64,000 nucleotides of DNA, taken from NCBI RefSeq assembly GCF_020010925.1, contig NZ_JAGJBZ010000003.1:372001-436000 (forward strand), given 5' to 3'. Both the position numbers and the translations under genes were made by a program. Below the pieces are notes generated by a model that had not been told where the DNA came from, did no database searches, and was given only the letters and a program-made list of their open reading frames with translations. Below are positions 27,179 through 34,704 of this stretch, in pieces. Each line of letters opens with the position of its first letter. Within the stretch, counting starts at the first letter, position 1. Source of the stretch: Streptomyces griseiscabiei. GTDB taxonomy: Bacteria; Actinomycetota; Actinomycetes; Streptomycetales; Streptomycetaceae.

Positions 27179-27199
27179 TAGCTGACGGTCCGTCAGTTA
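27179..27199. promoter_or_regulatory. 21-bp palindrome (TetR-like operator)
   Basis: CTGACGG-T-CCGTCAG is a perfect 15-bp inverted repeat (27182-27196), extended by TA on both sides with one mismatch. It lies 39 bp upstream of the GTG at 27238 and overlaps the likely promoter. CTGACGG/CCGTCAG symmetry is typical of TetR-family operators in actinobacteria. Confidence 0.55.
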
Positions 27200-27237
27200 T
27201 GGTCGCCCGCAACGCCGTATCCGAAGGGATGAGCCCC

Positions 27238-27741
27238 GTGCAGACACGTCCCGAGAGTCCGCAGCCGCCCGGCGCCCCGCGCTGGGTCGCGATGTTCTAC
27301 GAGCCCTCCTCGGCCTCCTGGCGGGTGGGCGCCCAGTCGCCCTACCGCTTCCCCGTGGCGTACGCGGTGGGCGAGATGACCCAGACCCTGCGGGCCCGCG
27401 GCGCCGATCCGGCCGTCACGCTCTGGGGTCCGGGGGGCGGGGGGCCCGGGGGAGGGGGGTGGGAGCGGCACGACCCGCCGGCCGCCGCCGCGCCGCAACC
27501 GCCGTCCGGCGGGGCCGGGGCTCCCGGCGGCACGCCCAGCAAGTTCCAGGAGCGGCTGACCGACCGGCGGCAGCAGGTGCTGATGGCGGGGCTGGGCAAG
27601 GCGGGGCTCTACGATCTCGCGCCGGACGACCTGGCCGCCGTCCGGGCCGTCGTGGACGGACTCGACGAGACGGCCGTCCGCAGGATCGCCCACTGGCTCA
27701 CCGTGGCGGGCGGCGACCGGGCGGGTGTGCCGGAGGCATGA
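27238..27741 (+). CDS. Conserved hypothetical protein
   Basis: A 167-residue protein of unknown function. The N-terminus (PRWVAMFYEPSSASWRVGAQSPYRFPVAYAVGE) looks like a compact beta domain. A Gly/Pro/Ala-rich linker is at about residues 63-95. The C-terminal part (KFQERLTDRRQQVLMAGLGKAGLYDLAPDDLAAVRAVVDGLDE) is helical. GTG at 27238 has GAAGGG nine bases upstream. The ATG at 27229 lies directly on that site, so is less likely. It stands alone between the zinc block and a terminator and is preceded by a strong palindrome, which suggests repression by a TetR-type protein. Confidence 0.65.
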   Translation: MQTRPESPQPPGAPRWVAMFYEPSSASWRVGAQSPYRFPVAYAVGEMTQTLRARGADPAVTLWGPGGGGPGGGGWERHDPPAAAAPQPPSGGAGAPGGTPSKFQERLTDRRQQVLMAGLGKAGLYDLAPDDLAAVRAVVDGLDETAVRRIAHWLTVAGGDRAGVPEA

Positions 27742-27745
27742 AAGG

Positions 27746-27785
27746 GCCCGGTCGCTGGCGACGGGGGATGCACCAGCGACCGGGC
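27746..27785 (+). terminator. Hairpin terminator
   Basis: GCCCGGTCGCTGG and CCAGCGACCGGGC form a perfect 13-bp stem with a 14-nt loop, immediately after the stop of the hypothetical gene. No U-run follows, as is usual for Streptomyces terminators. Confidence 0.7.
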
Positions 27786-27849
27786 TATGGCCAAGGCTAA
27801 CAAGGCTGCTCGTAGGACGGGAGCCGACTGCTCGACTGCGTTGACAAGT

Positions 27850-27865
27850 TGTGATCGGGATCACG
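27850..27865. promoter_or_regulatory. CRP/FNR-like site, second copy
   Basis: TGTGATCGGGATCACG differs by one central base from the site at 21546. A TTGACA hexamer lies just upstream (27841-27846). It is between a terminator and the 3' end of the minus-strand WD40 gene, so any plus-strand promoter here would read antisense into that gene. Confidence 0.35.
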
Positions 27866-27877
27866 CGATGTGGGGGT

Positions 27878-27961
27878 GCCGTCCAAACGTTCGTTAGGTG
27901 GCGCGGTGGGCCGCCCAAACGTTTGTCAGACACAGCCGTGAGCCGCCCAAACGTCTGTTGG
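27878..27961. repeat. Three direct repeats, exact 32-bp period, each with CAAACGTTTG-like palindrome
   Basis: Copies of GCCGCCCAAACGTTTGTCAG start at 27878, 27910 and 27942. Copy 2 contains the perfect palindrome CAAACGTTTG; copies 1 and 3 have one or two changes in it. The spacers are unrelated. The array ends 12 bp before the WD40 STAND gene's stop codon. Equal spacing of about three helical turns suggests protein binding on one DNA face. Confidence 0.8.
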
Positions 27962-27973
27962 GCACCCCCTCCG

Positions 27974-30900
27974 TCAGGCCCCCGCGCACGGCGGCTCGTA
28001 CGACAGCCGCGGCAGATACTCGTCCCACTTCTCCCGTGTGAGCACCCCGCGCGTCGTCGAGCAGATGTGCCGTACGGCGTCGTCGACGTCCAGATTCCAC
28101 AGCCGTACGGTGTCGGCGCCGCTGGACACCCCGAGCATGTGGCTGTCGGGGCTGAAGGAGAGGAACTGCCCGGTCTTGGCGTTGGGGCTCATCGCCTGGC
28201 CGATGGGGGAGGCGTCGGCGGGGCGGGCGACGTCCCAGAGATGGACGGTGCTGTCGTTGCCGCCGCTGGCCAGGGTCCGGCCGTCCGGGCTGAAGGTCAG
28301 CGACACGACCGACTCCGTGTGGCCGACGAGCGGGGAGCCCAGCGGGGCCGTCCGGCCGGGGTCGGAGACGTCCCAGAGCCGGACCGTGTCGTCACCGCCC
28401 CCGCTGGCCAGCGTCCTGCCGTCCGGGCTGAAGACGAGGTCGCTGACCGCGCCGCGGTGCGCGGTGAGGGGCCCGTCGAGCCGGGTGGAGCGGGCTGGAT
28501 CGGCCACATTCCAGAGCCGGATCGTGCCGTCGGCGCTGCCGCTGGCGAGCGTCCTGCCGTCGGGGCCGAAGACGAGGGCGAGGATGTAGCCCTTGTGGCC
28601 GGTGAGGGGCTTGCCGAGGGACGTGGGCCGGGACGGGTCGCTGACGTCCCACAGCTGGACGTCGTGGTCGCCGTAGGAGGTGGCCAGGACCCGTCCGTCG
28701 GGGCTGTAGGCCTGGGCGTCGGTGTACCGGATGCGCAGCGGAAGGGGCGATCCCCGCAGGACGGGGCGGGCGGGGTCGCCGACGTCCCACAGGTACAGGG
28801 CCCGGTTTCCCGCCACGACGGAGAGGGTGCGGCCGTCGGGCGAGAACGCCAGGGAGCGGTTGCCGGGGTCCCGCGGCGTGAACGGCTTCCCCAGCAGCAC
28901 GGGCCGGCCGGGCCGCGCCACGTTCCACAGCCGGATCCGGCCGTCGCGCCCGGCCGTGGCCAGCACCCGTCCGTCCGGCCGGAACACGCCGCCCCGCCCG
29001 ACCATGTCGGCGGTCGGCACCGACCACAGCCGGACCTTGCTGTCCCCGCTCCCGGTGGCGAGGGTCCGCCCGTCCGGGCTGAACCCCAGGGCGAACATCT
29101 CCCCGCTGGCCCCGGAAAGGGGCTCGCCGACCTGGGACGGGAACGCCGGGTCGGCGACGTTCCACAGGCTCGCCGTACTGTCCGCGCTGGCGGCGGCGAG
29201 CAGCCTCCCGTCGGGGCTGAAGGCCACGGACCAGACGGGGCCGGTGTGCCCGGTCAGCGGCGTCCCGAGCGCGCTCGCCCGCCGTGGCCGGGCCACGTCC
29301 CAGAGCCGGACCGTGTTGTCCGAACTGCCGCTGGCCAGCGTCCGCCCGTCCGGGCTGAAGGCCAGCGAGTGCACCAGGCTCGTATGGCCCTTGAGGGCGG
29401 TGCCGAGGGACTCCGGATCACGTGGATCGGCCACGTCCCACAACCGGATGGTGTCGTCGTCGCCCCCGGTGGCCAGTGTCTTCCCGTCCGGGCTGAACGC
29501 GACGGCGCGCACCGGCGCGCTGTGCCCGGTGAGCGGCGCGCCGAGCGCCGTCGCGCGCGCCGGATCGCTCACGTCCCACAGCCGTACGGTCCGGTCCTCG
29601 CCCACGGACGCCAGGGTCCTGCCGTCCGGGCTGAACGCGATCAGGAAGATCGTGCCGTCGTGCCCGGTCAGCGGCGCGCCCAGGGTGCGCGGCGCTCGCG
29701 GGTCGCGCACGTCCCACAGCCGGATCGTGCCGTCGTCGCCGGCGCTGGCGAGCGTACGGCCGTCCGGCGCGAAGACCGCGCTGCTGACCCAGCTGCCGTG
29801 GCCGGTCAGGGGCTTGCCCAGCGCCTCGGGCCGGGACGGGTCGGCCACGTCCCAGAGCCGTACGGTCCGGTCGTAGCTGGCGGTGGCCAGGTGCTTCCCG
29901 TCGGGGCTGAACGAGGTGAGGTAGACGGCGCCGCCGTGGCCGAGCGCCGGGGTGGCCAGGGGCGCGTTGACGATCGAGACGAGCCGGTTGTTGGTGCCCT
30001 CGTCGTCGGGCCGCAGGCCGTGCGCGACCAGGTCGAGCTGGGCGGAGAGCGAGGGGTCGGAGTACTGGACACGATCGGCCTGCGCCACCACCTGTTCGAA
30101 CACCGCGTCGTTGCGCTGCTGCCAGGCGACCACCGCCGACCCCACGGCCACCAGCGCGAACGCCACCAGCGCCGCCACCGCGCTCCGCCTGATCCGGACC
30201 GTACGCCGGCGCAGACGCACCGAGGCGGCCAGGAACTCCACCGCGCTCCGGGTCAGGAAGGTGTCCCCGGCGTCCTTGGTTGCCTTGGCCCAGCTGTGCG
30301 CCTGTTCGAGCCGCGAGCCCCGGTAGAGCAGGGAGGAGTCGCGCTCGGAGTCCTCCCAGGCCCGGCCGTCCTCCTCCAGGCGCTGCCGCAGCAGATGGTC
30401 GTTGCGGCCCTCGTCGATCCACCCGCGCAGGCGGGGCCAGGCGTGCAGCAGCGCCTCGTGGGTGATCTCCACGGTCTCCGCGTCGAGCGTCAGCAGCCGG
30501 GCGCGGGCCATCGCCTCCAGCGACTCCTCGGTCTTCGCCGGGTCCGCCGACCCGTCCGCGAGCTGCCGCCGGGTGCCGCGGCGCCGGGTGGCCTGCGTGT
30601 CCTCGTTCAGCCGGACCAGCCGCAGCAGCACCAGGCGCGCCGCCGTACGGGCCGCCGGGTCCAGCCCCGACCAGGCCCGCTCGGCGGTCGCCGCCACCGC
30701 GCCCTGGATACCGCCCGCCGCCCGGTAGCCGGCCAGTGTCAGCCGCCCCGCCTTGCGCCGCTGCCAGGTCACCAGCAGGGCGTGCGAGAGCAGGGGGAGC
30801 ACACCCGCGTCGTGCGCCCCGCGTGGACCGTCCGCGCTCACCTCCCGCACGATCAGTTCCGCGAGCCCCGGTTCCATCTCCAGCCCCACGGCCTTGGCGG

Positions 30901-32104
30901 GACCGGTCACCGCCTCCCGCAGCTCCGCCGTCGTCAACGGCCCCAGCACCATGTGCCGGTGCTGCAGCGCGTCCGCCAGTTCGGGATACCCGAGGCACTG
31001 CTCGTAGAAGTCCGCCCGCACCCCGAGGACCACGACCAGGGGCGCCGCCCCGCCCTCCTCCCCGGGCGTGCACGCCGCGGTGAGCAGCTGCACGAGGGTC
31101 CGCCGGTCGGCTTCGTCGGAGGAGAGAGTGAACGCTTCTTCGAACTGGTCGACGATCAGGACGGGGCGGGGTGCGGCTGCGCCTTCGGGGGCGTCGGCGG
31201 AGGGGACACCGCCGTCCTCGGGGGCGGCGGCGCCCCGGCGCGCCCACGCCGCGACGGCCTCCCGTACCGCTTCCGCGAACATCGGCGTACCGGGCTCGTA
31301 GGCGGCGGACACGACCCGCCCCAGCTCCGGTATCCGCCGGGTCAGCTCCCCGACCGGATCGGCGCCCGGCACGAACTGGAGCACCTGCCCACGCGCGGGC
31401 CGCTCGGCCGCCGTCGGGACCGGGCCGTCGCCGCCGCCGTCGTCGTCCAGGGCGCCGCCGCGCACCGCGGGCACCAGACCGGCGTTCAGCAGGGAGGACT
31501 TCCCGGCGCCCGAAGCACCCACGAGCATCACGAGCCCACCCGTGCGCCCCGCCGCGCGCAACAGCTCGACGAGCGCGTCGGTGCTCCGCTCGCGTCCGAA
31601 GAACCAGCGGGCGTCCTGCTGCCGGTACGAGGCCAGCCCCCGGTAGGGGCAGACGCCACCGGGAAGGGGCGGGCCCTCGCCGGGAGAGGGCTCGCCGCCC
31701 TGGGACTCGGCCGTCGCCGTGCCGGACACGGACACGGAATCCGCGTCCGCCGGGCGTTCCCCGACGGGATCGGCGAGCGCCCGCTCCCACAGCCGCTGCC
31801 ACTGGGCCATGTCGTACAGCCCCTTGGACACCGGAACGGGCCGTGCCCGCCGGGCCTCGGGAATCAGTACGTGCAGCACGGCGGCGAGGGCCGCGAACTG
31901 CGCCGGCACGTTCCTGGCCCGCCGCCAGTCACTGATCCGCTGGGCGGACACCCGCACGGGCCGCCCGCGTTCATCGGCCCGCTGCAGCCGGACGACCGAC
32001 TCGGAAACACTCTTGAGAGGAGGATTGCCCGCTTCCTTGTACAGCAGCGCGAGACGTTCCGCGAAGGCCGTGCGTGCCCCTGAGTCATGACTCAAGGCAT
32101 CCAC
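27974..32104 (-). CDS. nSTAND1 NTPase with 14 WD40 repeats
   Basis: A 1376-residue signalling NTPase. Residues 1-85 hold a helix-turn-helix-like segment (VSAQRISDWRRARNVPAQF). The nSTAND1 module starts at CPYRGLASYRQQDARWFFGRE. Walker A GASGAGKSS is near residue 200 and the Walker B-like region is VLIVDQFEEAF. A single transmembrane helix (AVAALVAFALVAVGSAVVAW) lies near residue 640. The rest is 14 WD40 repeats, each close to FSPDGRTLAS-G-D-TVRLWDV, enough for two seven-bladed propellers. Such proteins sense ligands with the propeller and switch on nucleotide exchange. No separate effector domain is obvious beyond the N-terminus. Confidence 0.93.
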   Translation of the reverse strand: MDALSHDSGARTAFAERLALLYKEAGNPPLKSVSESVVRLQRADERGRPVRVSAQRISDWRRARNVPAQFAALAAVLHVLIPEARRARPVPVSKGLYDMAQWQRLWERALADPVGERPADADSVSVSGTATAESQGGEPSPGEGPPLPGGVCPYRGLASYRQQDARWFFGRERSTDALVELLRAAGRTGGLVMLVGASGAGKSSLLNAGLVPAVRGGALDDDGGGDGPVPTAAERPARGQVLQFVPGADPVGELTRRIPELGRVVSAAYEPGTPMFAEAVREAVAAWARRGAAAPEDGGVPSADAPEGAAAPRPVLIVDQFEEAFTLSSDEADRRTLVQLLTAACTPGEEGGAAPLVVVLGVRADFYEQCLGYPELADALQHRHMVLGPLTTAELREAVTGPAKAVGLEMEPGLAELIVREVSADGPRGAHDAGVLPLLSHALLVTWQRRKAGRLTLAGYRAAGGIQGAVAATAERAWSGLDPAARTAARLVLLRLVRLNEDTQATRRRGTRRQLADGSADPAKTEESLEAMARARLLTLDAETVEITHEALLHAWPRLRGWIDEGRNDHLLRQRLEEDGRAWEDSERDSSLLYRGSRLEQAHSWAKATKDAGDTFLTRSAVEFLAASVRLRRRTVRIRRSAVAALVAFALVAVGSAVVAWQQRNDAVFEQVVAQADRVQYSDPSLSAQLDLVAHGLRPDDEGTNNRLVSIVNAPLATPALGHGGAVYLTSFSPDGKHLATASYDRTVRLWDVADPSRPEALGKPLTGHGSWVSSAVFAPDGRTLASAGDDGTIRLWDVRDPRAPRTLGAPLTGHDGTIFLIAFSPDGRTLASVGEDRTVRLWDVSDPARATALGAPLTGHSAPVRAVAFSPDGKTLATGGDDDTIRLWDVADPRDPESLGTALKGHTSLVHSLAFSPDGRTLASGSSDNTVRLWDVARPRRASALGTPLTGHTGPVWSVAFSPDGRLLAAASADSTASLWNVADPAFPSQVGEPLSGASGEMFALGFSPDGRTLATGSGDSKVRLWSVPTADMVGRGGVFRPDGRVLATAGRDGRIRLWNVARPGRPVLLGKPFTPRDPGNRSLAFSPDGRTLSVVAGNRALYLWDVGDPARPVLRGSPLPLRIRYTDAQAYSPDGRVLATSYGDHDVQLWDVSDPSRPTSLGKPLTGHKGYILALVFGPDGRTLASGSADGTIRLWNVADPARSTRLDGPLTAHRGAVSDLVFSPDGRTLASGGGDDTVRLWDVSDPGRTAPLGSPLVGHTESVVSLTFSPDGRTLASGGNDSTVHLWDVARPADASPIGQAMSPNAKTGQFLSFSPDSHMLGVSSGADTVRLWNLDVDDAVRHICSTTRGVLTREKWDEYLPRLSYEPPCAGA

Positions 32105-32645
32105 CCCTTACCTTCCCCCACGACTTGGACATCCGGACCGGAAAACTCACCTTGCTGCTCTGACCTGCGGAAACACCGTCTCCGGACGGCCGGACCCTCC
32201 TCCCCGCCACCCCCGGCTGGCAGGATCGGGCCCAAGCCGACCACGCCGGTGCACCACCCGATCCGGGCCACCGGCATAGCGTCCGCAAATCCGCCCCATC
32301 ATGCCGCACACCTCCGGCCGGCCCTCGCGACGCCCCGCCCCGCGCACCTCCGCACCGACCTCGATCCCTGTCCCGGACATGGGTCGACACCACCGCGACG
32401 TTCGGCACCGGTCCCCACGTGGGGAGGGACCGGTGCCGAACGAAGCGATGTCCGAGGGGTGCAGTCCTCTCCGGAGCGGCCGGGCCCACCCCCGTGGAAC
32501 CCGGCCACCCGTCGGGAGATCCGCCGCGGCCCGGACACCGAGGGGGCCGGCCAGAGGCTGGGCGTGGAACACTCCGGTCTGACAGGGTCACGCCTTCGGC
32601 CGCCGGGCCCGACGAACTGACACCCTCCTGAACGGACCCCCGAGC
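32105..32645. other. 541-bp divergent intergenic region with a long hairpin
   Basis: Between the WD40 STAND gene (-) and cytochrome P450 (+). No supported gene; open frames here lack coding character. The main structure is a 17-bp stem at 32399-32415/32426-32442 around CACGTGGGGA. It lies upstream of both genes, so it is not a simple terminator of either. Confidence 0.5.
32399..32442. repeat. 17-bp perfect inverted repeat
   Basis: CGTTCGGCACCGGTCCC and its exact complement are separated by 10 nt (CACGTGGGGA). It could be a terminator for an unrecognised transcript or a binding site. It is about 200 bp upstream of the P450 start. Confidence 0.75.
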
Positions 32646-33824
32646 GTGACCGACCCCCTGCGGGACCCGAGGTTCTTCGCCGACCCCTATCCGACCTACG
32701 CCCGCCTGCGCGAAGCGGCACCGGTGGGCATGGTGCCCACCGGTTCGGGCGCCCGCCACAGCTGCCTGATCACGGGATACGCCGAGGCCCGGGAGGCATT
32801 CGCCGACCCCAGGCTCTCGAAGGACACCACGCGGTTCTTCGCCGGCCGGCCGTCGCAGCGCGACCTCCACCCAGCGCTCTCCCGGAACATGCTCGCCACC
32901 GACCCCCCGCGGCACGCCCGACTGAGGGCCCTGGTGACCAAGGCGTTCACCACGGGGGCGGTCGCCCGGCTGCGCCCTCGCATCGCCGCCCTGGTCGACG
33001 AGTTGCTCGACGCCTGGCCGGACCACGGAACGGTGGACCTCGTCGCGGACCTCGCCGTACCCCTGCCCGTCACCGTCATCTGCGAAATGCTGGGGGTGCC
33101 CGAGTCCGACCGCGCAGCCGTACGCACCTGGTCGAGCGACCTGTTCGACGCCGCAGACCCCCGACGGATCGACGCCGCCTCACACGCCGTCGGCGACTAC
33201 ATGACCGACCTCGTCGCCACCAAGCGCGCCTCGCCCGGCACCAGCCTGCTCGACGACCTCATCGCCGTACGGGACGGCGAGGACCGTCTGACCGAGGACG
33301 AACTCGTGTCGCTCGCCGTCCTCCTGCTCATCGCCGGCCACGAGACCACGACCAACTTCATCGGCAACGCGGCCCTGGCCCTGCTGCGGCACCCCGAGGC
33401 ACTCGCGCGACTGAGGGCCGAGCCGCAGCTGCTGGGCGGGGCGCTGGACGAGTTGCTGCGCCTCGACCCACCGGTCCAGATCGCCACGTTCCGCTACAGC
33501 ACGCAGGCGCTCACGCTCGGCGGCACCGAGATCCCCGAGGGCGTCCCGGTCCTCATCGCACCCGGCGCCGCCAACCGCGACCCCGGCCGATTCCCCGACC
33601 CCGACCGGCTCGACCTCTCCCGCGATGCCACCGGCCACCTCGCCTTCGGCCACGGCATCCACCGCTGCCTGGGAGCCCCCCTGGCCCGCGCCGAGGCCGA
33701 ACTCGCCCTCCAAGCCCTCCTCACCCGCTTCCCCAACGCCCGCCTGGCACCCCCCACGGCCCCCCTGCACTGGCGCCACACCCGCCTACTGCGCGGCCTC
33801 ACCGCCTTGCCCCTCACTCTCTGA
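32646..33824 (+). CDS. Cytochrome P450
   Basis: A 392-residue bacterial class I P450. The I-helix oxygen-binding motif is LLIAGHETTTNF. The ExxR motif is DELLRLDPP. PERF-like residues lie around NRDPGRFPDPDRLDLSRD, and the haem loop is FGHGIHRCLGAPLAR with the axial cysteine near residue 340. All catalytic motifs are present, so it should be active. No ferredoxin or reductase gene is adjacent; redox partners must come from elsewhere. The GTG at 32646 directly precedes the typical TDPLRDPRFFADPYPTY start. Confidence 0.95.
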   Translation: MTDPLRDPRFFADPYPTYARLREAAPVGMVPTGSGARHSCLITGYAEAREAFADPRLSKDTTRFFAGRPSQRDLHPALSRNMLATDPPRHARLRALVTKAFTTGAVARLRPRIAALVDELLDAWPDHGTVDLVADLAVPLPVTVICEMLGVPESDRAAVRTWSSDLFDAADPRRIDAASHAVGDYMTDLVATKRASPGTSLLDDLIAVRDGEDRLTEDELVSLAVLLLIAGHETTTNFIGNAALALLRHPEALARLRAEPQLLGGALDELLRLDPPVQIATFRYSTQALTLGGTEIPEGVPVLIAPGAANRDPGRFPDPDRLDLSRDATGHLAFGHGIHRCLGAPLARAEAELALQALLTRFPNARLAPPTAPLHWRHTRLLRGLTALPLTL

Positions 33825-34161
33825 CCGGCACCAAGAGATCGAGCTGTATGCCAGGGCCAAGGCCGCCGGCTGCCTGGTGGGCCTGGGCACGGCGATCGCC
33901 ACTGTCTGCGCGGCCCTTCCTTACGCCCTGTCCGAACGCGAAGCAGCTGACGGTCAGCGTCTCGTAGCCGAGGGCTCCCGGCAGGCAACCCATGGCAAGA
34001 GAGGCCGGGACATGACCCGGTGACGTGTTCTTCTGCTGACGGGTCAGCTTCGCCTCAGCGGCTGCCAGTTCCCGGGCGGGTGCAAGGCCGGACGTGATGC
34101 GCGACTTACTCCATCCGACCTGGAGTCCACCCTGAGCTGCGGCAAGCCGCCACCCCGCCGA

Positions 34162-34386
34162 ATGGGTGACCCTTCCATCGCCAACTTCCGCGTTCGCTTC
34201 CCATGTCTCGTGCGCCGCTCCGGACCACTGCACGCCGACGGCATCTACGACACCCGGTACGAGGCATCGCCGTGGGCTGACCGCCTATCGCTTGACCGGG
34301 GTGTCGACCCTGTCGGCGATGCCCCGTCTGAAATCCCAAACAACGTGCACTTGCAGATAGTGCTTGAGCCCCTAGCGCGCGCCTAG
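34162..34386 (+). CDS. Short hypothetical ORF, doubtful
   Basis: A 74-residue frame beginning MGDPSIANFRVRFPCLVRR. The first 35 codons have moderately coding-like third positions; the rest do not. No ribosome site or family recognised. It may be the remnant of a decayed gene. Listed because nothing else explains this stretch. Confidence 0.2.
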   Translation: MGDPSIANFRVRFPCLVRRSGPLHADGIYDTRYEASPWADRLSLDRGVDPVGDAPSEIPNNVHLQIVLEPLARA

Positions 34387-34408
34387 GAAAATCCCAAATG
34401 GCGTGCAC
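34331..34408. repeat. Two direct repeats, 58-bp period
   Basis: AAATCCCAAACAACGTGCAC (34331-34350) and AAATCCCAAATGGCGTGCAC (34389-34408) share 17 of 20 bases. They lie about 105 bp upstream of the small membrane-protein gene. Could be operator half-sites or an integration scar. Confidence 0.6.
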
Positions 34409-34512
34409 CCAATGCCGCGTTGCCTACGTCTCCTACTGTCGTTCCTGAAGCCAGGGATCACCGGCTCACTCGTCCGCTGGGACATCCCCCGACCTCAGGA
34501 AGGAACCACGTC

Positions 34513-34704
34513 GTGCAGCTGAGGCTGATGTACGTGATCATCGCGGTCCTCGCGGCGCTTGTCGCCGCGCTGGTCGGCAGTTTCGTGACCGTCGTCGAGG
34601 GAGGTCGTCCCACGGCGGCCTTCAAGACGGGAGCATGGACCTTCGCCGGCTCCCTGACGCTCCTTATGGTGGTCATGGGGGCCCTGGGGGTGGTGGGCTC
34701 GTGA
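34513..34704 (+). CDS. Small two-helix membrane protein leading the methylase operon
   Basis: A 63-residue protein made almost entirely of two hydrophobic helices (YVIIAVLAALVAALVGSFVTVV and FAGSLTLLMVVMGALGVVGS) joined by a short EGGRPTAAFKTGAW loop. GTG at 34513 has AGGAAGGA eight bases upstream; ATG at 34528 is an alternative. Its stop overlaps the adenine methylase start (GTGA, 4 nt), so the two are translationally coupled. Small membrane proteins in defence operons often act as effectors or anchors, but no function is known for this one. Confidence 0.65.
   Translation: MQLRLMYVIIAVLAALVAALVGSFVTVVEGGRPTAAFKTGAWTFAGSLTLLMVVMGALGVVGS

Larger units (their letters stand above)
33825..34512. 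other. 688-bp region without a confident gene at the edge of the accessory island
   Basis: Codon patterns break down here and open frames are short. It includes one weak ORF (34162-34386) and a pair of direct repeats AAATCCCAAA-NNN-CGTGCAC at 34331 and 34389. The position between P450 and the methylase operon suggests gene decay or an insertion boundary. Confidence 0.5.

Noticed and set aside
27878..27961. A short CRISPR array
   Set aside because: Only three copies with 12-bp spacers, no cas genes nearby, and repeats not fully conserved.
27851..32083. A plus-strand open frame of 1410 codons opposite the WD40 STAND gene
   Set aside because: Its translation is Arg/Gly/Pro/Val-rich with no family features and mirrors the repeats of the minus-strand gene. 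Long antisense frames are expected in GC-rich DNA.
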